Positions 17,444 through 21,632 of a stretch of DNA of 21,632 bases are shown here, piece after piece. The DNA comes from Salpingoeca rosetta. Its lineage: Eukaryota > Opisthokonta > Choanoflagellata > Craspedida > Salpingoecidae. The first letter of the stretch is position 1. The number at the start of each line of letters is the position of its first letter. A program made the translations under genes and the position numbers. Below the pieces are notes generated by a model, which made no database searches, was not told where the DNA came from, and saw only the letters and a program-made list of their open reading frames with translations. The stretch is taken from assembly GCF_000188695.1 (NCBI RefSeq), contig NW_004754912.1, positions 924,784 to 946,415 of the forward strand. Direction: 5' to 3'.

Positions 17444-17727
17444 TCAGACCTCGGAGTGGATGGGTGGCGGCGGCTGCTGGCGCTTGTCGTTCCACATGAG
17501 CCCGGCGAGCGCGATGCCAGCGACGAGGATGGCCATGCCAATACCGAAGATGACCCAGGATGTGGTGGTGTTGAGGCCGCCGCTTCCGTCGCTGTTGTTG
17601 TTGTCGTTGGGCGGCGCTGTTGCGTTTGCATCGCACGTCAGGTTCTCTGCTGGTTGTTTCGTCACCTTTGCAGATGGCGGCGGGTACGTGAATGCACCGC
17701 ACTCTTCGCTCGTCAGCGCAAAATTGT
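17444..17727 (-). other. Gene C juxtamembrane stalk, transmembrane helix and cytoplasmic tail (exon 6)
   Basis: A Cys (EECGAF) closes the protease region. An Asn/Asp/Ser-rich stalk follows with several N-glycosylation sequons (NLT, NAT, NTT). The helix [20 protein letters not shown] spans the membrane, and WNDKR gives the positive-inside stop. The tail [11 protein letters not shown] contains a poly-Pro SH3/WW-type ligand and ends in S-E-V, which fits the class I PDZ-ligand pattern S/T-x-V. Confidence 0.88.
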
Positions 17728-20530
17728 CTGGATGTGGTGGTGGTGAGGAGAGAGGGGGGGGGGGGTGTGAGAGAGTTATACAAGGTGGGTGAGAGTGAGG
17801 GAGATGAGTGAGTGAGACAAACTGGAGAGGTAAGAGGTGAAGGGATGTTAGAGGTGGGAGGGTGATGTCACTTGACCAACAGGAGAATAGCAAGACATGT
17901 ATACCAGTGCATGTACCATTTGAGTCGCCGGTGAGGGTGGGGTACATGACAAAGTCTTTGCTCATCGAGTTGTGCTCAAGGCCGACATTGTGGCCAGTCT
18001 GTTGAATTGTGGAACAGTAAGGAGGAAGAGAGATGGGGTGAGACGGCATGAGAGCTCCAAAGGGAAACTTCGGCACGAAGGAAGAAATGCATGTAGGCAA
18101 GATGTGCAAAGGGAGGGGGGTGGCGAAACACACACACACACATACACATACACACACACACATGAAACAAAATGCATGCAGAATAACACGTCACCACCTC
18201 ATGGAGCCAGAGCCGTGCATCGCGCTCGTAGTTTGCGAGGCGGACAAGGATCTGCGTGTCGCCGCCAACGGGCGCACAGCCAATGACGTTGGAGGCCGGT
18301 TGGCCACAGTAGTTTAGCGCATTGATCGCCTTTGTGTGTGTATATGTGTGTGTGTATGTGCGTATGAGTGTGTCATGAGTGTCAAAAGTATCGCTGGTGC
18401 GTGAGTGAAACAACGGCAAGAAGCTTGAAAGAAAGCAGCGTGTGCTCGGCGGTGGCGCATCGCAGGTGATTCGACGTGCATTGCGCTGTGTTGCATCCCA
18501 AACAAACACAAACACAAACACAAGGCAAGTCACAAGCATACAGCACATACCTTGACTCGACCACAGTTGCGGTTGAAGACGTTGTCGGCCTCTTGTTGGT
18601 TATCGACGACACTTAGCCCGTCGCCCTCGTACCCAAAGGGGCTGCCTTGCCCCCCATTCTGGAACCCCACGCAGCACGCGGTGTCAAAGGAGGCCTGCGC
18701 GCCAATGGTGATGGCGGACATTTCGTCCGCAATGTTTGTGACGAGCTCGCTTGTGAAGGGGTCGGAGATGGCGCGGTGCTGGCACCACGTCATCTGAATG
18801 GCGAGTACCGCTGGTGAGGCGAGAAACATCGTGAGCTTGCATGTGTGCGTGTGTAGTTGTGTTTGTTTGTGTATGTTTGTTTGTGTGTGTGTATGTTTGT
18901 TTGTGTGTGTGTGTGTGTTTGTGTGTGTGTGCGTGTTTGTGTGTGTGTGCGTGTGTGTGTGTGTATGTTTGATTGTGTGTATGTGTGTGTGTGCGTGTGT
19001 GGTTGTGTGCGTGTGTGTGTGTGTGTGGATGTGTGTAGTTGTGTGTGCTTGCGTGGGTGGGTGTGCATGTATATGTGCATAGATGAGTGTGCTTGCTCGT
19101 AGTGTTGTGTGTATTTCTTGCACTGTGTGTGTTCCATCTCTCAGTTCGCTTCAAGGCGGTGTGCGGATGGCTCATGGTGTCATTCCGCGTGGACTCAAAA
19201 CACAGCACAAGACATCTTGCGTGCACGCTGGCACTCACCCTCGCTGTCGTCCGTGTCATCGTCACCGATGTTGATCAAGGCCTCGTCGTTGCGCTCGCGT
19301 GGCGAAAATGAGAAGAACCCGTCCCCGTAGTCTGTTCAAAGCAAAGGGACGAAAGGATGTGAGTGGGGACCCGGGATACGCGAAAAGCGGAGTGCGTGAA
19401 GGCAGCATGCAGACTTTGGACAGAAGAGAAACACAAGAAGAAGCAGACGCAGGCAGACGCAGACGCAGGCAGGGGAATAGGTGCTGGGAAATGTGTGTGT
19501 GGGGGGGGAGCACAGCAACTTGGAAACAAGTGCGTGCCGTCCAGGCAGCACGCAGTCGTAAACACGCACATACACCAGCGCAACTACACACATAGTTACG
19601 CGCACAGCTGTACATGCGCACACAGCTGCAAACACACGCGCAGGTGTAAACACACACATACGCACACAAAAGCACACACATACGCACACAAAAGCACATA
19701 CACACATACACACATAAAAGCACATACACACATACACACAGACACAGACACACATACAGATACAGACACACATACACACGCATGGTACCGTGTTGATTAT
19801 CCAGGTCTCGATGAATGCCGTCCTCCACTTCACGCTCCAGGGCTGTGGAGATGTCTCGCAGCACCTCTGCCAAGTCGCTGTTGCCGGGAAGGCCGTTCAC
19901 ACCCGTGCGGACGCGTTCAATACCAGTCATGGCAACGCTGTTGTTGTCAAACGCCAGGCCGCGCACGAGCTGCTTGACCAAGGCCACGGCAGCCTCCACC
20001 TGTTCTTCGCGCCGCGAGGAGAGCTTCGGCAGAATGCGGTGAATGGGGCTGACAAGCGGCAGGTTGAGGTCTGCCAGCAGCTCCAGGGCAAACGCGCGCG
20101 CTTTGGCGGACTGACGCAGCTGTATCATCAGGCCGAGCGCATGCGGAATAAGCAGTGCCGAGCGCCGTGCGGCCGGGGTGGCAGCCGTGGAAAACCCGGT
20201 CCAATAGTCGCGCAACGCGTCCACGCCGCTGTCGGAGTCGTTGGAAAGGTAGCCAAGGAACACGACTGTGTTGTCTTGGTGCGCAAAACCGTCACCCATA
20301 TCGAGAATGTCAATCAAGTGTGGGATGCCGCTGCGGTTCAACAGCCGCTCCACCATGGGCCGTGTCACGCCATAGAAGTAGGTTCGGTTCATCACGTCCA
20401 GCACATACTCTGGGTCGCTGCTGCGGTCGTTGTCTTGTCCCGCAGCAAGGGCAACCCCTGTGCCCTTGCGCAAGCCGAGCGACGCGGCCAGGACGGCCAC
20501 GGCCACCGTCAGGAACAGAGCGCGTGTCAT
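17444..20530 (-). CDS. Gene C: membrane-anchored metzincin-like zinc metalloprotease, 6 exons, 530 aa
   Basis: Exons in order: 20530-19789, 19331-19239, 18810-18551, 18329-18198, 17998-17917, 17727-17444. They sum to 531 codons including TGA. The start at 20530 ([20 protein letters not shown]) gives a clean signal peptide; an in-frame ATG at 20551 adds seven residues. Residues ~30-245 are helical and HEAT-like. Residues ~279-436 hold the protease, with [11 protein letters not shown] at 408-418 (three zinc His and catalytic Glu) and a Met-turn-like FVMYP at 425-429. Residues ~494-515 form a transmembrane helix. The 15-residue tail has QQPPPP and ends HSEV. The expected role is zinc-dependent cleavage of extracellular or surface proteins. 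It is convergent with gene B. No named orthologue is recognised. Confidence 0.88.
17917..18810 (-). other. Gene C zinc metalloprotease domain (exons 3-5)
   Basis: The domain begins [20 protein letters not shown] and includes Cys-containing segments ([39 protein letters not shown]). The zinc site [11 protein letters not shown] is assembled across an intron: exon 4 ends WLHE and exon 5 begins [11 protein letters not shown]-x-x-H-x-x-G-x-x-H is the metzincin signature, and the following [10 protein letters not shown] supplies a Met-turn-like Met ten residues after the third His. The 'GCAPVGG...' strand before the helix resembles the zincin edge strand region. All catalytic residues are intact. 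Confidence 0.87.
18811..19238. repeat. Gene C intron 2 with long TG-rich block
   Basis: From about 18842 to 19075 the plus strand is almost entirely GTGTG interrupted by TTTG, TATG and GCGTG. Short higher-order units such as TTTGTGTGTGTG recur. On the sense strand it is CA-rich and lies towards the acceptor. The remaining ~160 bp next to exon 2 are unique and non-coding. Confidence 0.85.
19332..19788. repeat. Gene C intron 1 with ACATACGCACACAAAAGC minisatellite
   Basis: Between about 19650 and 19735, units of roughly 21-29 bp repeat (CACACATACGCACACAAAAG twice, then ACATACACACATA variants). They are followed by CAGACACA/CATACA repeats up to the donor. On the sense strand this is GT-rich. 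The rest of the intron shows no exon-like frame. Confidence 0.8.
19789..20530 (-). other. Gene C signal peptide and helical (HEAT-like) N-terminal region
   Basis: After the signal peptide, the first exon encodes ~215 residues with amphipathic helices rich in Leu, Ala and Arg: [64 protein letters not shown] and [18 protein letters not shown]. The spacing resembles HEAT or armadillo-like repeats. It could act as a prodomain or scaffold; this is inference. Codons are strongly GC-ending. Potential N-glycosylation sites include NRT and NRS. Confidence 0.6.
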
Positions 20531-20551
20531 CACAGGTGCGTGTGTCTGCAT

Positions 20552-21179
20552 GCTCTTTGGGTGTGTGTGTGTGTGTGTGTGGTGCTTATGTGCTGATATG
20601 TGCCTGTCTTGTTGCGTTGTGTCTTTGTGCGCCTTTGCTTGCTTTGTTGCTTGTTGTGTTGGTTGGTTGATTGGTCTGCTGTCCTTCTTCTTCGTTTGCT
20701 TTCCTTTTGTTGGTGCGATAATTGCTGGAGGTACCGCAGATATTCTTCACAGCAAGCAGCACATGGTGTCGCAAGCGGTCGAATATTCGGCGCTCCGATG
20801 TGCCGAGTTTGGGCGCGTTGCAAGCGCGTTTGGCCCATGTTCCCGCGTTGTGGTGTGTTTTGAGAGGCATGAGAAGATGTTTACCGCCAGTCTTCAGAGT
20901 GACGCGCATGTGGTTTGTTGTTGTGTGTTGTGTGAAGTGTGAATTGGTGAGTTGTGTATGATGTGTGGCATGATGTGACGCCGTTCCCACACACGGCAAA
21001 GGTGGCGAAGCTGCAAGCTACGTGCTGTCCTTCTTGGTGGAGACAACAGTCCCACACAGTGAACGAACATATTGATATGCCGCCCACACCATCACATCAT
21101 GCCTGGTGGTTGCCGACGCTTGGTGCGGGTATCGTTGCGCAGCAACACACACGTGCGAATGAGTGTTGTGTGTGTGTGT

Positions 21180-21236
<57 letters not shown>

Positions 21237-21539
21237 CGTGTGCGTGTGTTGTGTGTGTGTGTGTGCGTGTGTGTGTTGTGTTGTGTTGTGTTGTGCGTGT
21301 GTGTGTGTGTGTCTGTCCCACTGAGAGGGGTGGTGGCGAAAGCACACAAACTCCCACACCGCACTGAGGGTCAACATGCACTGGAACAGAAACAACATCG
21401 GGAGGGCGCGAAGCTGCAAGCAAACGCCAAGCCCACACCAAGCAAAGCTGCGTGAAATGATGTGATGAGCCAGCCACACAGCGCATTTTCTTTCCTTCCG
21501 CAAGTACAGCACCCTCGAGGGCGCCGTCACACCTCAAGA

Positions 21540-21540
<1 letters not shown>
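20552..21540. other. Upstream region of gene C without a convincing gene
   Basis: It holds a short TG tract at 20562-20581, a unique stretch at about 20690-21140 and a long TG tract at 21166-21315. A nearly palindromic GCGCGTTGCAAGCGCG sits at about 20812-20828 and could be a protein-binding site, but no known element is matched. Long frames here are TG/CA artefacts or have unnatural composition. A 5'-UTR exon of gene C may lie here. Confidence 0.5.
21166..21315. repeat. TG-rich microsatellite upstream of gene C
   Basis: Nearly pure TG from about 21166 to 21232, then GCGTG-interrupted TG with a short TGTTG/TGTGT pentamer run near 21278-21296. Confidence 0.9.

Positions 21541-21628
<88 letters not shown>
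21541..21628. repeat. (CA)44 microsatellite at the right window edge
   Basis: An uninterrupted CA tract runs to 21628, followed by GAGA at the window end. It may be a compound CA-GA repeat that continues outside. Confidence 0.97.
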
Positions 21629-21631
<3 letters not shown>

Positions 21632-21632
21632 A

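Noticed and set aside
20586..20999. Minus-strand frame of 137 codons upstream of gene C
   Set aside because: It is Thr/Gln/Lys/Asn-rich with no domain pattern, and its composition mirrors the TTG/TTC-rich plus strand, so it is most likely chance.

Overview
The window is nuclear DNA of an intron-rich eukaryote. All gene models here come from reading splice sites, codon phase and domain motifs by eye; there is no transcript evidence. The domain content is dermatopontin-like, selectin-type sushi, calcium-binding EGF, Thr/Ser stalk, NHL propeller, and a membrane-anchored HExxHxxGxxH protease. Together with GC-rich coding exons and short GT-AG introns full of (GT)n/(CA)n, this fits a choanoflagellate such as a Salpingoeca-type species. 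That is an inference, and another holozoan is possible.

Layout. Gene A (minus strand, 5013 to 252, 3' end outside the window) encodes a secreted or cell-surface protein: signal peptide, one dermatopontin domain, one sushi domain, one EGF, an FN3-like region, a Thr/Ser-rich stalk and two apple/PAN-like cysteine modules. About 1.3 kb of intergenic DNA (5014-6303) separates it from gene B. Gene B (plus strand, 6304-16453, 30 exons, 1455 aa predicted) has a signal peptide, two clear dermatopontin domains, six sushi domains, a degenerate third dermatopontin domain, a seventh sushi, two Cys-rich repeats and a six-blade NHL propeller. Genes A and B are head-to-head paralogues over their first ~200 codons. 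After a ~1 kb convergent spacer comes gene C (minus strand, 20530 to 17444, 6 exons, 530 aa). It encodes a type I membrane metalloprotease with a helical N-terminal region, a metzincin zinc site, one transmembrane helix and a short proline-rich tail ending in SEV. The last ~1.1 kb (20552-21632) shows no convincing gene and ends in (CA)44.

How the parts may relate. A and B look like an extracellular-matrix or adhesion pair that could share a promoter, and C is a plausible cell-surface sheddase or matrix protease next to them. The functional link is inferred from proximity only.

Most notable observations: the divergent dermatopontin/sushi pair; a repeated 66 nt + 126 nt phase-1 sushi exon cassette, with one copy that has lost its intron; a probable GC-AG intron; a probable one-base frameshift or exon-end ambiguity in gene A; a 30-bp in-frame tandem duplication; a zinc motif split by an intron in gene C; and introns with GT-rich donor ends and CA-rich acceptor ends that could pair.
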